DNA from: an uncultured Pelagibacteraceae bacterium
Lineage (GTDB): Bacteria; Pseudomonadota; Alphaproteobacteria; Pelagibacterales; Pelagibacteraceae
NCBI GenBank assembly: GCA_902619665.1
Contig: CACNFB010000005.1
Coordinates: forward strand, 1 to 56,084
DNA: 56,084 nucleotides
Direction of reading: 5' to 3'
Shown one piece after another: positions 1 to 9,269 of this stretch. The notes below the pieces were generated by a model. It was given only the letters and a program-made list of their open reading frames with translations, had not been told where the DNA came from and did no database searches. A program made the position numbers and the translations under genes. Each line of letters opens with the position of its first letter. The stretch's first letter is position 1.

Positions 1-1689
1 TTGGGTGTTTTTATATTTATTGTTTTAACTCTCTGGTACGTTTTTAGAAAAGTAATCTGGATATTAATTCCAATTAGTAGTTGTTTTTTTTCAGTACTTA
101 TAATGATGGGTTTTTTGGGAATAATGAACTGGAAAGTGACTGTAATTTCATCAAACTTTATTGCTTTAATGTTGATTTTAACAATGGCAATGAATATTCA
201 CATTAGCACTAGATTTCTTCAATTAAGAAGCAAATTTCCTAATTCATCATTATTGGAGATTATTTTATTAACAACAGAAAAAATGGTTTGGCCGATTATA
301 TACACTGTTCTTACTACGATGATTGCGTTTTTATCTCTAGTGTTTAGCGATATAAAACCAATTATTGACTTTGGTTTTATGATGTCATTTGGATTGCTAA
401 CTTCATTTATCGTAACATTCACACTTCTTCCAACATTATTAAATCTATTTGAGTCTAAAAAAGTATACGTGGAAGAAAAATCATTTTCTGCATTTACAAA
501 CATGCTGTCAGAATTTTCAATAAATAACGAAAAATTAATTGTATCAATATCAATATTTTTAATGATTTTAAGTGTTTTTGGTATTTCAAAATTAAAAGTA
601 GAAAATAGTTTTATTAATTATTTTAGTAAAGACACTGAAATTTATAAGGGTATGAAGCTAATAGATGAAAAGCTTGGTGGAACCACTCCTTTAAATGTAA
701 TACTTAAATTTGATACTAATGAAGTAGATGTAGTTAAAGAAGGAGACGATCAATTTGATGATTGGGATGAAGAAAGTAGTGAGACAGATCAGAGTAAATA
801 CTGGTTTACAAAAGACAAAGTTGACAGAATTAAAAATGTACATTTATATTTAGAGGGGCTAGATTATGTTGGTAAGGTTCTTTCTTTTTATTCGATTATT
901 GAAATAGCTACTAAACTTAATAATAATAAAGAGCTTGGTACATTAGAGATGGGAGTACTTTATAGCAAACTGCCAGATACAATTAAAAAGGAAATTGTTG
1001 ATCCATATATATCTGTTAGAAATAATGAGGCCAGAATAAATTTGAGAATTAAAGACTCCTCTGAAAATTTAAGAAGAAATTTATTAATAAATAAAATTAA
1101 TAAAGAATTGAAAACTGAAGTTGGTTTAAAAGATAACGACTTTAAATTAAGTGGTATTTTAATATTGTTTAATAATCTTTTACAAAGTTTATTTAAATCA
1201 CAAATTCTAACACTAGGATTTGTAATGTTGGGCATTTTTTTTATGTTTTTAATTTTATTTAGAAATTTAAAGATATCTCTTATTGGGGTAATACCAAATT
1301 TTATTGCAGCGTTTACAATATTAGGATTAATTGGAATATTAAATATCCCATTAGATATGATGACAATAACTATTGCAGCAATTACAATTGGTATTGCTGT
1401 TGATAATAGTATTCATTACATTTATCGCTTTATTGAGGAATATGGAAATAATAAAAATTATAAAGATGTAGTTAAAATTTGCCATTCTACTGTTGGAATT
1501 GCAATATTTAATACGTCTATCACTATCGTTTTTGGTTTCTCTATACTTATTTTATCTAATTTTATCCCAACTATTTATTTTGGAATTTTTACAGGAATAG
1601 CAATGTTGCTAGCAATGATTCTTGTTTTGACTTTGTTGCCAAGTTTAATTATTTTAATGAAGCCCTTTGGCATTGAAAAAAATGTCTAA
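1..1689 (+). CDS. RND/MMPL-superfamily exporter, C-terminal 562 residues (5' end outside window)
   Basis: The frame is open at base 1, so this is the C-terminal part of a larger protein. The visible part starts inside the first membrane domain (hydrophobic to about residue 150). It then has a soluble periplasmic loop (about 200-390) and a second bundle of five or six membrane helices (about 395-555). The stretch GIAVDNSIHYIYRF in the second bundle is the helix-4 type motif of the RND superfamily exporters (COG1033, related to HpnN and MMPL proteins). Such proteins move lipids or small hydrophobic molecules using the proton gradient. The substrate cannot be told from sequence. The 3' end overlaps cvpA by 8 bases. 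The acidic insert at about residues 240-265 (many D and E) is loop sequence. The family call is firm, the role is not. Confidence 0.85.
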   Translation: MGVFIFIVLTLWYVFRKVIWILIPISSCFFSVLIMMGFLGIMNWKVTVISSNFIALMLILTMAMNIHISTRFLQLRSKFPNSSLLEIILLTTEKMVWPIIYTVLTTMIAFLSLVFSDIKPIIDFGFMMSFGLLTSFIVTFTLLPTLLNLFESKKVYVEEKSFSAFTNMLSEFSINNEKLIVSISIFLMILSVFGISKLKVENSFINYFSKDTEIYKGMKLIDEKLGGTTPLNVILKFDTNEVDVVKEGDDQFDDWDEESSETDQSKYWFTKDKVDRIKNVHLYLEGLDYVGKVLSFYSIIEIATKLNNNKELGTLEMGVLYSKLPDTIKKEIVDPYISVRNNEARINLRIKDSSENLRRNLLINKINKELKTEVGLKDNDFKLSGILILFNNLLQSLFKSQILTLGFVMLGIFFMFLILFRNLKISLIGVIPNFIAAFTILGLIGILNIPLDMMTITIAAITIGIAVDNSIHYIYRFIEEYGNNKNYKDVVKICHSTVGIAIFNTSITIVFGFSILILSNFIPTIYFGIFTGIAMLLAMILVLTLLPSLIILMKPFGIEKNV

Positions 1690-2227
1690 TCAAGTTATTG
1701 AATTACTTAATAAAATTTTAATTTTTGACCTAATTTTTATTTTTTTAATCATTTTATCTTTAATTAAATGTACATCTAAGGGTTTTGTTTTAAGTTTATT
1801 ATCTGCAAGTAAATGGTTACTGGCTTATATTTTAACTTTATTTCTTTTTCCAAAAATTAAACCTTATGTAGACGGTATAATTGATAATAAATATGTTTTG
1901 GATGTCGTTTTAGGAGTATTTATTTTTGTGGTAATAATTTTTTTAATTTTAATGATAAATAAAGGAATCAGTAAAGCTGTGAGTTATTCTGGAATAGGAA
2001 CTTTAGATAAAATATTCGGTTTTTTCTTTGGTTTCTTGAGGGCATATGTAATTTCTGTATGCATTTTTGCTACAATAGACATAATTTACAATCATAAAAA
2101 ATGGCCAATAAATCTTGACCATTCTTATAGCTTTCCTTATGTTCTTAAAGGTAGTAATTATTTAATTAAAGAATTTCCAAATGAAAAAGATTATCAAAAC
2201 ACTAAAGAAAAAGTTCAAGAATTATAA
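1682..2227 (+). CDS. cvpA: CvpA-family membrane protein
   Basis: The protein has four hydrophobic segments (roughly residues 12-30, 42-60, 75-98 and 115-135) with the CvpA-type layout, including the GxGxLDKxxGxxFGxxRA-like stretch near residue 105. CvpA is an inner-membrane protein linked to colicin V production in E. coli and more generally to envelope stress and biofilm. Its exact function is unsettled. I chose the ATG at 1682. An in-frame TTG at 1667 would add five residues and lies deeper in the upstream gene. The gene directly precedes purF, the classic cvpA-purF neighbour pair, and overlaps it by 47 bases. Confidence 0.8.
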   Translation: MSNQVIELLNKILIFDLIFIFLIILSLIKCTSKGFVLSLLSASKWLLAYILTLFLFPKIKPYVDGIIDNKYVLDVVLGVFIFVVIIFLILMINKGISKAVSYSGIGTLDKIFGFFFGFLRAYVISVCIFATIDIIYNHKKWPINLDHSYSFPYVLKGSNYLIKEFPNEKDYQNTKEKVQEL

Positions 2228-3662
2228 TCCAAAAATAAAAGAGGAGTGTGGGATTTTCGGAATTAGCAATAATGAAGATGCATCAACTTTAACTGCGCTT
2301 GGGTTACATGCTTTACAACATAGGGGTCAGGAAGGTTGTGGAATAGTCTCATTTGATGGCAAAAAATATCATTCAGAAAAAAGGTTTGGTTTAGTTGGGG
2401 ATAATTTTAATAAAGAGAAGGTTTTAAAGTCTCTACCTGGAAATTACGCAATAGGCCATAATAGATATAGCACTACGGGAGGTACAACTTTAAGAAACAT
2501 ACAGCCTTTTTTTGCAGATACAAATACTGGAGGAATTGGAGTGTCTCACAACGGTAATTTAACAAATGCAATAACGCTCAGAAAGAAATTGGTTGAGGAT
2601 GGTGCTATTTTTTATACAACATCTGATACAGAAACAATTGTGCAATTAATTGCAAGATCTAAAAGAATAAAAACTATAGATAAAATTATAGATGCATTAT
2701 TTCAAATTCAAGGCGGATATGCTTTAGTAATGTTAACTCAAAATACTTTGATTGGAGTTAGAGATCCTTTTGGAATAAGGCCGCTTGTTATTGGAAAATT
2801 AAATAACTCTTATGTTTTTGCATCAGAAACATGCGCGCTAGATATAATTGGTGCTAAATATATTAGAGATGTTGAAAATGGTGAAATTGTATCTGCTCAA
2901 GATGATAGGTTAGTAAGTATAAAACCTTTCCCTATTAAAAAAATTAGACCTTGTGTTTTTGAATATATTTATTTTTCAAGGCCGGATAGTTTATTAAATG
3001 GTAAATGTGCTTATGAGTATAGAAAAAATTTTGGAGCGGAGCTTGCAAAAGAAAACTCATTAAAAGCACACTTAGTAGTCCCTGTTCCAGACTCAGGTAA
3101 TGCCGCAGCGATAGGCTTTAGTCAATTAACTAAAATACCATTTGATCTTGGTTTGATCAGGAATCATTATGTTGGTAGAACTTTTATAGAGCCAGCTCAA
3201 AAAATTAGAAGTCTAGGTGTTAAACTTAAACTTAATGCAAACAAAACAACAGTAAAAAATAAGATTATTATTTTAATAGATGACTCTTTAGTTCGTGGTA
3301 CAACTTCACATAAAATAGTTAAAATGTTATATGATGCTGGTGCAAAAGAAGTTCATGTAAGAATAGCTTGTCCAGAAATTAAATACCCAGATTTTTATGG
3401 TGTTGATACACCAACTAAAAAAGAATTGCTTGCAGCAAATATGAATAAAAATCAAATATGTGAATATATAAATGCTAAATCACTAGAATTTTTGAGTATT
3501 GATGGATTGTATAAAGCCATGGGTTTTGAGAATAGAAATAAAACATATCCTCAACTCACTGATCATTACTTTACTGGTGATTATCCCGTAAAATTAATAG
3601 ATAATCTTGGCGATAATAAAGTGACGCAGTTGTCATTGTTAAGTACTGCATCTAATAATTAA
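2181..3662 (+). CDS. purF: Amidophosphoribosyltransferase (PurF)
   Basis: This enzyme catalyses the first committed step of purine synthesis, making phosphoribosylamine from PRPP and glutamine. The N-terminal nucleophile glutaminase begins at Cys23 in EECGIFGI, so residues 1-22 form a propeptide that must be removed. The motifs GHNRYSTTGG and VSHNGNLTN follow. The phosphoribosyltransferase half has VVPVPDSGNAAAIGF and the PRPP loop IIILIDDSLVRGTTS. Where Fe-S type enzymes have a Cys-x-x-Cys near the C-terminus, this protein reads TDHYFTGDYP, so it probably lacks the cluster. The whole basic propeptide is encoded inside the end of cvpA. The length of 493 residues is normal. Confidence 0.97.
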   Translation: MKKIIKTLKKKFKNYNPKIKEECGIFGISNNEDASTLTALGLHALQHRGQEGCGIVSFDGKKYHSEKRFGLVGDNFNKEKVLKSLPGNYAIGHNRYSTTGGTTLRNIQPFFADTNTGGIGVSHNGNLTNAITLRKKLVEDGAIFYTTSDTETIVQLIARSKRIKTIDKIIDALFQIQGGYALVMLTQNTLIGVRDPFGIRPLVIGKLNNSYVFASETCALDIIGAKYIRDVENGEIVSAQDDRLVSIKPFPIKKIRPCVFEYIYFSRPDSLLNGKCAYEYRKNFGAELAKENSLKAHLVVPVPDSGNAAAIGFSQLTKIPFDLGLIRNHYVGRTFIEPAQKIRSLGVKLKLNANKTTVKNKIIILIDDSLVRGTTSHKIVKMLYDAGAKEVHVRIACPEIKYPDFYGVDTPTKKELLAANMNKNQICEYINAKSLEFLSIDGLYKAMGFENRNKTYPQLTDHYFTGDYPVKLIDNLGDNKVTQLSLLSTASNN

Positions 3663-3665
3663 ATT

Positions 3666-4223
3666 ATGAAAAAAGTAAATTTCACAGAAATGAAAAATGG
3701 TACTAAGGAAGACTACATGTTTTTAGACAAACTTGAAAAAGAATATGTAGGTGAAACTGCAGATAGAATATTAGGTTTTTTATCAAGAATGACTTCTACT
3801 TTAGAAGGTTACAAAATTTCAAGATTAGAACACTCTTTGCAGAGTGCTACTAGAGCTTATAAAAATAAAGAAAGTGAAGAAATGATAGTCGCATGTTTGT
3901 TGCATGATATAGGTGACGAACTTGCTCCATTAAATCACTCAGAATATGCGGCAACAGTATTGAAGCCATATGTCTCTGAAAAAACTCATTGGATAATAGA
4001 AAAACACGGTGAGTTTCAAATGTATTATTATGCGCACCATCTAGGTGCTGATAGGTTTAAGAGAGAAAAATACAAAGACCACAAATACTACCAAGCGACA
4101 GTAGATTTTTGCGAGAAATATGATCAATGTTCTTTTGATCCAAATTACAAATCTATGAGTCTTAAGGATTTTGAACCTATGGTTAGAAATATATTTTCAA
4201 GAAAACCATATTCTCACTTTTAA
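3666..4223 (+). CDS. HD-domain protein (HD phosphohydrolase/oxygenase superfamily)
   Basis: The metal-binding HD pattern is visible: His in SRLEHSLQ, the paired His-Asp in LLHDIGDE, then NHSEY, KHG and AHHLG, giving enough ligands for one or two metals. This compact layout resembles the PhnZ/MIOX-like branch of HD proteins, some of which are diiron oxygenases. It could equally be a phosphohydrolase, and no substrate can be named. I recall similar proteins of about 185 residues as common in alphaproteobacteria. The gene starts 3 bases after purF and ends 1 base before the next gene, so it is probably co-transcribed with them. Confidence 0.75.
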   Translation: MKKVNFTEMKNGTKEDYMFLDKLEKEYVGETADRILGFLSRMTSTLEGYKISRLEHSLQSATRAYKNKESEEMIVACLLHDIGDELAPLNHSEYAATVLKPYVSEKTHWIIEKHGEFQMYYYAHHLGADRFKREKYKDHKYYQATVDFCEKYDQCSFDPNYKSMSLKDFEPMVRNIFSRKPYSHF

Positions 4224-4224
4224 A

Positions 4225-6174
4225 TTGTCTAATAAATTAAAATCTGAAAAAAGTCCTTACCTTAAACAACATGAAAATAATCCTGTTCATTGGTTGGCAT
4301 GGAATAAGGATAGTTTAAAAAAAGCACAGGTTGAAAGAAAACCAATTTTTTTAAGCATTGGATATGCTAGTTGCCATTGGTGTCATGTAATGGCTCATGA
4401 AAGTTTTGAAAATATAGAGATAGCAAAAGTAATGAATGATAATTTTATTAATATAAAAGTTGATAGAGAAGAGAGGCCAGATTTAGATTTTATATTTCAA
4501 AGAAGTCTAGGGATATTAACCGGTGCACAAGGAGGTTGGCCTTTGTCAATGTTTTTAGATGAAAATGGTGTGCCTTTTACTGGAGGTACATATTTTCCAC
4601 CTAAAGAAATGCAAGGTAGACCAAGTTTTGTTCAAGTTCTTGAAAATGTTTCGAAGGTTTATGAAGAGAATAGGGAAAAAATTATAAATCAGGTTGAACA
4701 AATGAAGCTAGTTTTTAATGAATTAAATTTAAAAACTGCTGTTGTTAAACAAGATCTTGAGCCATTAGTAGAAAAAATTTTACAGTACATGGATGAAAAA
4801 AATGGTGGGTTTAAAGGAGCGCCAAAGTTTCCGCAATTATATATTTTTGACACAATATTATACTTTTATAATAAGAGTAAAAAAATTGCTTTCTTAGATG
4901 TAGTTAGAAAATTACTAAATAATATTTCTTCTAAAGGTATTTATGATCACCTTGAAGGTGGTATTTCGAGGTATACTGTCGATGAAAAATGGATAGTTCC
5001 TCATTTTGAAAAAATGTTTTACGATAATATTTTATTCGTGAGAACCGTAAATAATTATTTAGCTAATAAACAAGATAAAAAATTGAATGATAAACTAATC
5101 CAAACAATCAATTTTATAAATAATGAATTCCTTAACGATAAAAATTTATTAGGCTCAGCTTATGATGCTGATAGTGAGGGTATTGAAGGTAAATATTATA
5201 TATGGAGTTATGAAGAAATTAAAGGACTACTTGGTAACGATATAGACATATTTAAAAAAAAATATTTAGTTACAAAAGAAGGAAACTTTGAAGGATCAAA
5301 TATTTTAATTGAAAATGACAATTTTGGATTGAATAAAAATGAGTTAGAAATCATAAATAAAAGTGAAAAGAAGCTTCTTGAGGAAAGAAAAAAAAGAATA
5401 AAACCTTTTTTTGACGATAAAAGTCAGACTGATTTAAACTGTTTCTGGATATATACTTTATTACATTCATCATTTGTTCTTAAGAATAAATCACTTAGAG
5501 ATAAATCATTTGAACTTTTAGAGATTTTACAAAAAACTCTTAAAAAAAAGATTTATCATTGTTACGATAAACAGGGAGAAATAGATGTATTTTTGGAAGA
5601 TTACGCATATTTTGCACTAGTTTTAGTAAGTTTTTACGAAGTAACAAGTGATGAAAAATATCTAAATAAGAGTGAAGAAATATTAAAAGAAACATGGGTT
5701 CTTTTCTATGATGAGGAGACAAAAACTTTACAAAAAAATTCACAAAAAATAAATGATCTATTCGTAAAACCTATAGATATAATTGATAATAATATTCCTA
5801 ATGGAAACAGCATTTTTCTGCTAACATTGAATAAAATTTTTAACATAACTGAAAATAATATTTATAAAAATAAAATAGAAAATCTTACAAAGTCTTTTTA
5901 TTCATTAATAGACAGAAACTACTCACAAATGTTTAGCTATTATAAAACCTTAGATATTTGTGAAAATAATATTACTTTTACATTCTTTGGTTTTAATGAC
6001 GAATTTCAAAAAATTAAAGATTTTTTACTGTTAAATTACTTCGAAAAATCTACATTTATTTACAAAAAATCAAATAATGAGCAATATATTTTAATTTGTA
6101 AAAATAAAACTTGTTCACAAAAACTAAAAAATATTTCTGAAATTAATAAATATTTAAATGAAAGATCTATCTAA
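4225..6174 (+). CDS. DUF255 thioredoxin-fold protein (YyaL/SPATA20 family)
   Basis: The N-terminal thioredoxin-like domain shows the family hallmark YASCHWCHVMAHESF (CxxC) and VDREERPDLD. A large all-helical domain resembling (alpha/alpha)6 glycosidase or epimerase barrels follows, with GGFKGAPKFPQ, GGISRYTVDEKWIVPHFEKM and GSAYDADSEG. Function is not established for the family. I chose the TTG at 4225, which gives the standard SNKLKSEKSPYLKQH N-terminus. A longer ATG start at 4171 would run through the end of the HD gene and add residues that look unlike the family. The resulting 649 residues match the usual length. The stop overlaps the next gene by 17 bases. Confidence 0.85.
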   Translation: MSNKLKSEKSPYLKQHENNPVHWLAWNKDSLKKAQVERKPIFLSIGYASCHWCHVMAHESFENIEIAKVMNDNFINIKVDREERPDLDFIFQRSLGILTGAQGGWPLSMFLDENGVPFTGGTYFPPKEMQGRPSFVQVLENVSKVYEENREKIINQVEQMKLVFNELNLKTAVVKQDLEPLVEKILQYMDEKNGGFKGAPKFPQLYIFDTILYFYNKSKKIAFLDVVRKLLNNISSKGIYDHLEGGISRYTVDEKWIVPHFEKMFYDNILFVRTVNNYLANKQDKKLNDKLIQTINFINNEFLNDKNLLGSAYDADSEGIEGKYYIWSYEEIKGLLGNDIDIFKKKYLVTKEGNFEGSNILIENDNFGLNKNELEIINKSEKKLLEERKKRIKPFFDDKSQTDLNCFWIYTLLHSSFVLKNKSLRDKSFELLEILQKTLKKKIYHCYDKQGEIDVFLEDYAYFALVLVSFYEVTSDEKYLNKSEEILKETWVLFYDEETKTLQKNSQKINDLFVKPIDIIDNNIPNGNSIFLLTLNKIFNITENNIYKNKIENLTKSFYSLIDRNYSQMFSYYKTLDICENNITFTFFGFNDEFQKIKDFLLLNYFEKSTFIYKKSNNEQYILICKNKTCSQKLKNISEINKYLNERSI

Positions 6175-7018
6175 TCAAAAAAAAGGATCACTGATGGCTT
6201 TTGTGGCCGTGATGTTAATCACCCCTGACTCTTTATTCATAAGATTATCATTAATTGATACCTGGGGTTTAGTTTTTTATAGGGGGGTTATCCCTTTTGG
6301 TGTCGTTTTTATAGGTATGATGATAATTTATCAAAATAGATTTTTTAAAATTTTATTTTCAAATGGCTACAAGGGGATCGCTTATATAGTAACTTTTTCG
6401 ATAACAAACATAGCGTTTGTTGTTTCAATTCAAAATACAAATGTTGCGAATACTCTGGTCATGATTGCAACAGCACCAATGTTATCTGCAATCTTGAGTA
6501 ATATTTTTTTAAAAGAAAACCCTGATAAAAAAACTTGGACAGCTATAATTATTACTTTTGTATCGGTAATATATATTTTTTATGATTCAATTAAAATTGG
6601 TAACTTCTATGGAGATATTCTTGGTTTTATTGCAGCGCTAGGATTGGCAATCGGTGCTGTAATAATAAGGTCTGCAAAAAAATTAAATTTGGTTCCATCA
6701 GCAGTAATTGGTAAATTGTTTGTAGCATGCTTTGCTGTAATTTTTATTGAAGATTATTCTCTTATTGGAAATGATTTAATAATTGTTCCTTTAATGTGTT
6801 TAATGTGTGTTGCAATACCATTTGTTTTAGTCACTATCGCTCCAAGATTTATAACTGCAGCAGAGGTAAATCTTTTCTTTTTATTAGAAACCATCATTGG
6901 TCCAATTTGGGTTTGGTTAATAATCAAAGAACAGCCAACAACTGAAACAATCCTTGGTGGTATAGTTATAATTGTTACAATTGCTGTTCACTCTTTTTTA
7001 AAGTTAAAAAAATCATAA
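6158..7018 (+). CDS. EamA/DMT-superfamily permease
   Basis: This is a roughly 286-residue protein of about ten membrane helices in two repeats, each ending in the EamA pattern. Helices 4-5 carry NTNVANTLVMIATAPMLSAIL and the second half carries FFLLETIIGPIWVWLIIKEQP. DMT permeases export or import small metabolites such as amino acids, and this one's substrate is unknown. The start overlaps the DUF255 gene by 17 bases, which suggests translational coupling. Two further paralogs lie at 10389-11294 and 24955-25830. Confidence 0.88.
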   Translation: MKDLSNQKKGSLMAFVAVMLITPDSLFIRLSLIDTWGLVFYRGVIPFGVVFIGMMIIYQNRFFKILFSNGYKGIAYIVTFSITNIAFVVSIQNTNVANTLVMIATAPMLSAILSNIFLKENPDKKTWTAIIITFVSVIYIFYDSIKIGNFYGDILGFIAALGLAIGAVIIRSAKKLNLVPSAVIGKLFVACFAVIFIEDYSLIGNDLIIVPLMCLMCVAIPFVLVTIAPRFITAAEVNLFFLLETIIGPIWVWLIIKEQPTTETILGGIVIIVTIAVHSFLKLKKS

Positions 7019-7076
7019 GTTAGACATAATAATTTCTTGATTTAGTCTAAAATCACAAATAATAAGCAGTCGGTTT

Positions 7077-8444
7077 ATGAATAAAATTGTAAAAAATTCT
7101 TGGGCACTATTTCTGGGTATGGGTATGATTATGTTATCATATGGATACCAAAGTTCTCTTCTCGGGGTAAGGGCCGTTGTAGAAAATTTTAGTTTAGCTT
7201 CTACAGGTTTCATGATGTCTGGCTATTTTGTTGGTTATTTTATTGGAGCTAGAACTGCTACACCTGTAATTTCAAGCGTTGGACACATAAGAGTTTTTGC
7301 TGCTTTTGCATCCATTGCATCTTTATCGATTTTATTACACTCAATTTTTGTAAATCCACTCTCATGGTTTTTATTAAGAGTTGTGACAGGATATTCAATG
7401 GTTTTAATTTATACAATTGCAGAAAGTTGGTTAAACGATAGAGCAAGTAATAAAAATAGAGGAAAAGTCTTATCTATATATATGATCATTCTATACGGAA
7501 GTATGGGGCTAGGAATGTTTTTACTTAATTTTAGTAAACCAGAAAATTTCGAACCATTTATTTTAATATCTGCGATTATGTCTTTAGCGCTGATACCAAT
7601 TTTGTTAACTAAAAGAAAGGCGCCAACTTTTAAAAAAATTAGCACTATGTCTATTAAAGATTTATATAATTCATCACCACTTGGTACAGTTGGTGCATTA
7701 TTATTGGGCACTGTTCACTCAGCAGTTTTTTTATTTTTTGCAGTGTATGCAGCTGAAATGAATTTTTCAATTCTTGAAATTTCAATTGTTACTTTTCTTT
7801 TAACAATTTCAGGAGCTATCGCTCAATATCCTATTGGTTATATTTCAGATAAATTTGATAGAAGAAAAGTAATTGTTTTTACAACTTTTGGTGCAGCTTT
7901 TTTTGCATTATTGCTCATTTTTTCTAGTGGCACAATGTATTTACCGCAAGGGTTGGGCTCATCAAAAATTTGGTTTTATTTTTTCGTAGTTTTATTTTCG
8001 TTTTGTAGTTTGCCTTTGTTTTCTCTAATTTTAGCACACACTAATGATTATATTACTAAAGATAAATTCGTAGCAGCAGGAGCCAGTCTACAATTTGCTT
8101 TTGGTTTTGGCGCAATGAGCGGTCCCTTCCTCTGTTCAATTTTTATGAATTTGCTTGGAAATAACGGTTTTTTTATATTTATTATTATATTTCATTCAAT
8201 GATTGGGTTTTTTGGTATACATCGAATGAAAGTAAGGCCATCTTTAGATAATCCAGACTCTCAGTTTGTTCCTATGCCTCAGACTATAACGCCAGTTGGA
8301 ATGGAATTAAATCCTTCAACCGAGCATATTGATGAACCTTACTCAGAAAAAGTTGAGAAAATGCTTAAAAGAAAAGGTGTTGTAATTAAAAAAAAAGTTG
8401 AAGAAAATAAAAAAGAAGAAGAATTGAATTTAATGAAAAATTAA
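7077..8444 (+). CDS. MFS permease (YcaD-like)
   Basis: Twelve hydrophobic segments span residues 8 to about 385. The first-half sequence GYQSSLLGVRAVVENFSLASTGFMMSGYFVG... with TGYSMVLIYTIAESWLNDRA, and the loop GYISDKFDRRKVIV between helices, match the YcaD-type major facilitator group. No substrate is known for this group. After the last helix there is a roughly 65-residue cytoplasmic tail that becomes strongly Lys/Glu rich (KRKGVVIKKKVEENKKEEE). That tail is unusual for MFS permeases and is followed by a separately encoded Lys/Glu-rich coiled coil. Fifty-eight bases separate it from the upstream gene. Confidence 0.85.
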   Translation: MNKIVKNSWALFLGMGMIMLSYGYQSSLLGVRAVVENFSLASTGFMMSGYFVGYFIGARTATPVISSVGHIRVFAAFASIASLSILLHSIFVNPLSWFLLRVVTGYSMVLIYTIAESWLNDRASNKNRGKVLSIYMIILYGSMGLGMFLLNFSKPENFEPFILISAIMSLALIPILLTKRKAPTFKKISTMSIKDLYNSSPLGTVGALLLGTVHSAVFLFFAVYAAEMNFSILEISIVTFLLTISGAIAQYPIGYISDKFDRRKVIVFTTFGAAFFALLLIFSSGTMYLPQGLGSSKIWFYFFVVLFSFCSLPLFSLILAHTNDYITKDKFVAAGASLQFAFGFGAMSGPFLCSIFMNLLGNNGFFIFIIIFHSMIGFFGIHRMKVRPSLDNPDSQFVPMPQTITPVGMELNPSTEHIDEPYSEKVEKMLKRKGVVIKKKVEENKKEEELNLMKN

Positions 8445-8532
8445 TTTTTCGCTTTAGAGTTGCACCTCATTTTGAACTACAAATTATAAAATTCTTGTTA
8501 AAAAACATTAATTTTGCTTTAATGAGCTCTTT

Positions 8533-9267
8533 ATGAAAAAAAAGTTTAAGAATAAGCTGGATAATGGGGCTATTGCTAAATTAGCGTCTATAACATCAAG
8601 TGCCATAACTACTTTTAAAGAAAAACAAAAACAGAAGCAAAAAGAATTAGCACAAAAACGTAAAAAAGAAGAATTTAGCAAATTAAATTTAGAAAAAAAA
8701 GAAATTAATAAAAAGATAGACCAATTAAAAAAACAAGAAGAAAAAATTTCAATGAAGTTTGAAGAGTTAAGATTAAAAGAAAAAGAAATAAATTTAAAGG
8801 AAATAGATATAACAAATAAACAAGAACAATTAAAAAATAGAGAAACTAATTTAATAGAAAAAGAAAATAATATTGAACTTAGTCGTATTGAAATTAAAAA
8901 AATAGAAAAAAATTTACAATTAAAACATGATGAACAAAAAAGAAAAGATGTAGATCTTAAAGTTAGAGAAGATGAGCAAAAACAAAAGGAGTTAAGAGAT
9001 TCAAGGAGAAAAAGAAGAGAACAAAAACAACTAGAGCAAAAAATTAACAATCAAAAAATGTTAGAAGAGCAGAAACTCAAAGAATGGGAAGAAAAATTTG
9101 ATAGAGAACAAAAAATTAAAGAAGATCAAGAAAGGTTGAAAGAAGAAAAACTTAAACAATTAGATTTACAGCAAAGAAAACTGAGAGATCAAGATTATCA
9201 GAATTTAAGTGATGAAATTTCAACCCAACTTAAAGACTTAGATATAAAAAGCACTACTAAAAATTAA
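8533..9267 (+). CDS. Lys/Glu/Gln-rich coiled-coil protein, function unknown
   Basis: Of the 244 residues, those from about 30 to 225 form one continuous heptad-rich helix of K, E, Q, R, L and I with almost no Pro or Gly. The N-terminus (to about residue 28, KNKLDNGAIAKLASITSSAITTF) is a short amphipathic stretch. There is no signal peptide or membrane helix, so it is likely cytoplasmic. I do not recognise a family, and such sequences match many unrelated coiled coils. It stands 88 bases after the MFS gene, whose tail has a similar charge make-up, and it converges on the amidinotransferase gene with a 2-base gap. Confidence 0.6.
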   Translation: MKKKFKNKLDNGAIAKLASITSSAITTFKEKQKQKQKELAQKRKKEEFSKLNLEKKEINKKIDQLKKQEEKISMKFEELRLKEKEINLKEIDITNKQEQLKNRETNLIEKENNIELSRIEIKKIEKNLQLKHDEQKRKDVDLKVREDEQKQKELRDSRRKRREQKQLEQKINNQKMLEEQKLKEWEEKFDREQKIKEDQERLKEEKLKQLDLQQRKLRDQDYQNLSDEISTQLKDLDIKSTTKN

Positions 9268-9269
9268 TA

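Noticed and set aside
7020-7050. TTAGAC ... GTCTAA inverted repeat after the first EamA gene, as a terminator
   Set aside because: The stem is six bases with a 19-base loop and no T-run follows, so it is too weak to call.
8508-9050. A 180-residue Ser/Phe/Cys-rich frame on the - strand
   Set aside because: It is antisense to the Lys/Glu-rich coiled-coil gene, whose codon bias leaves that strand open by chance.
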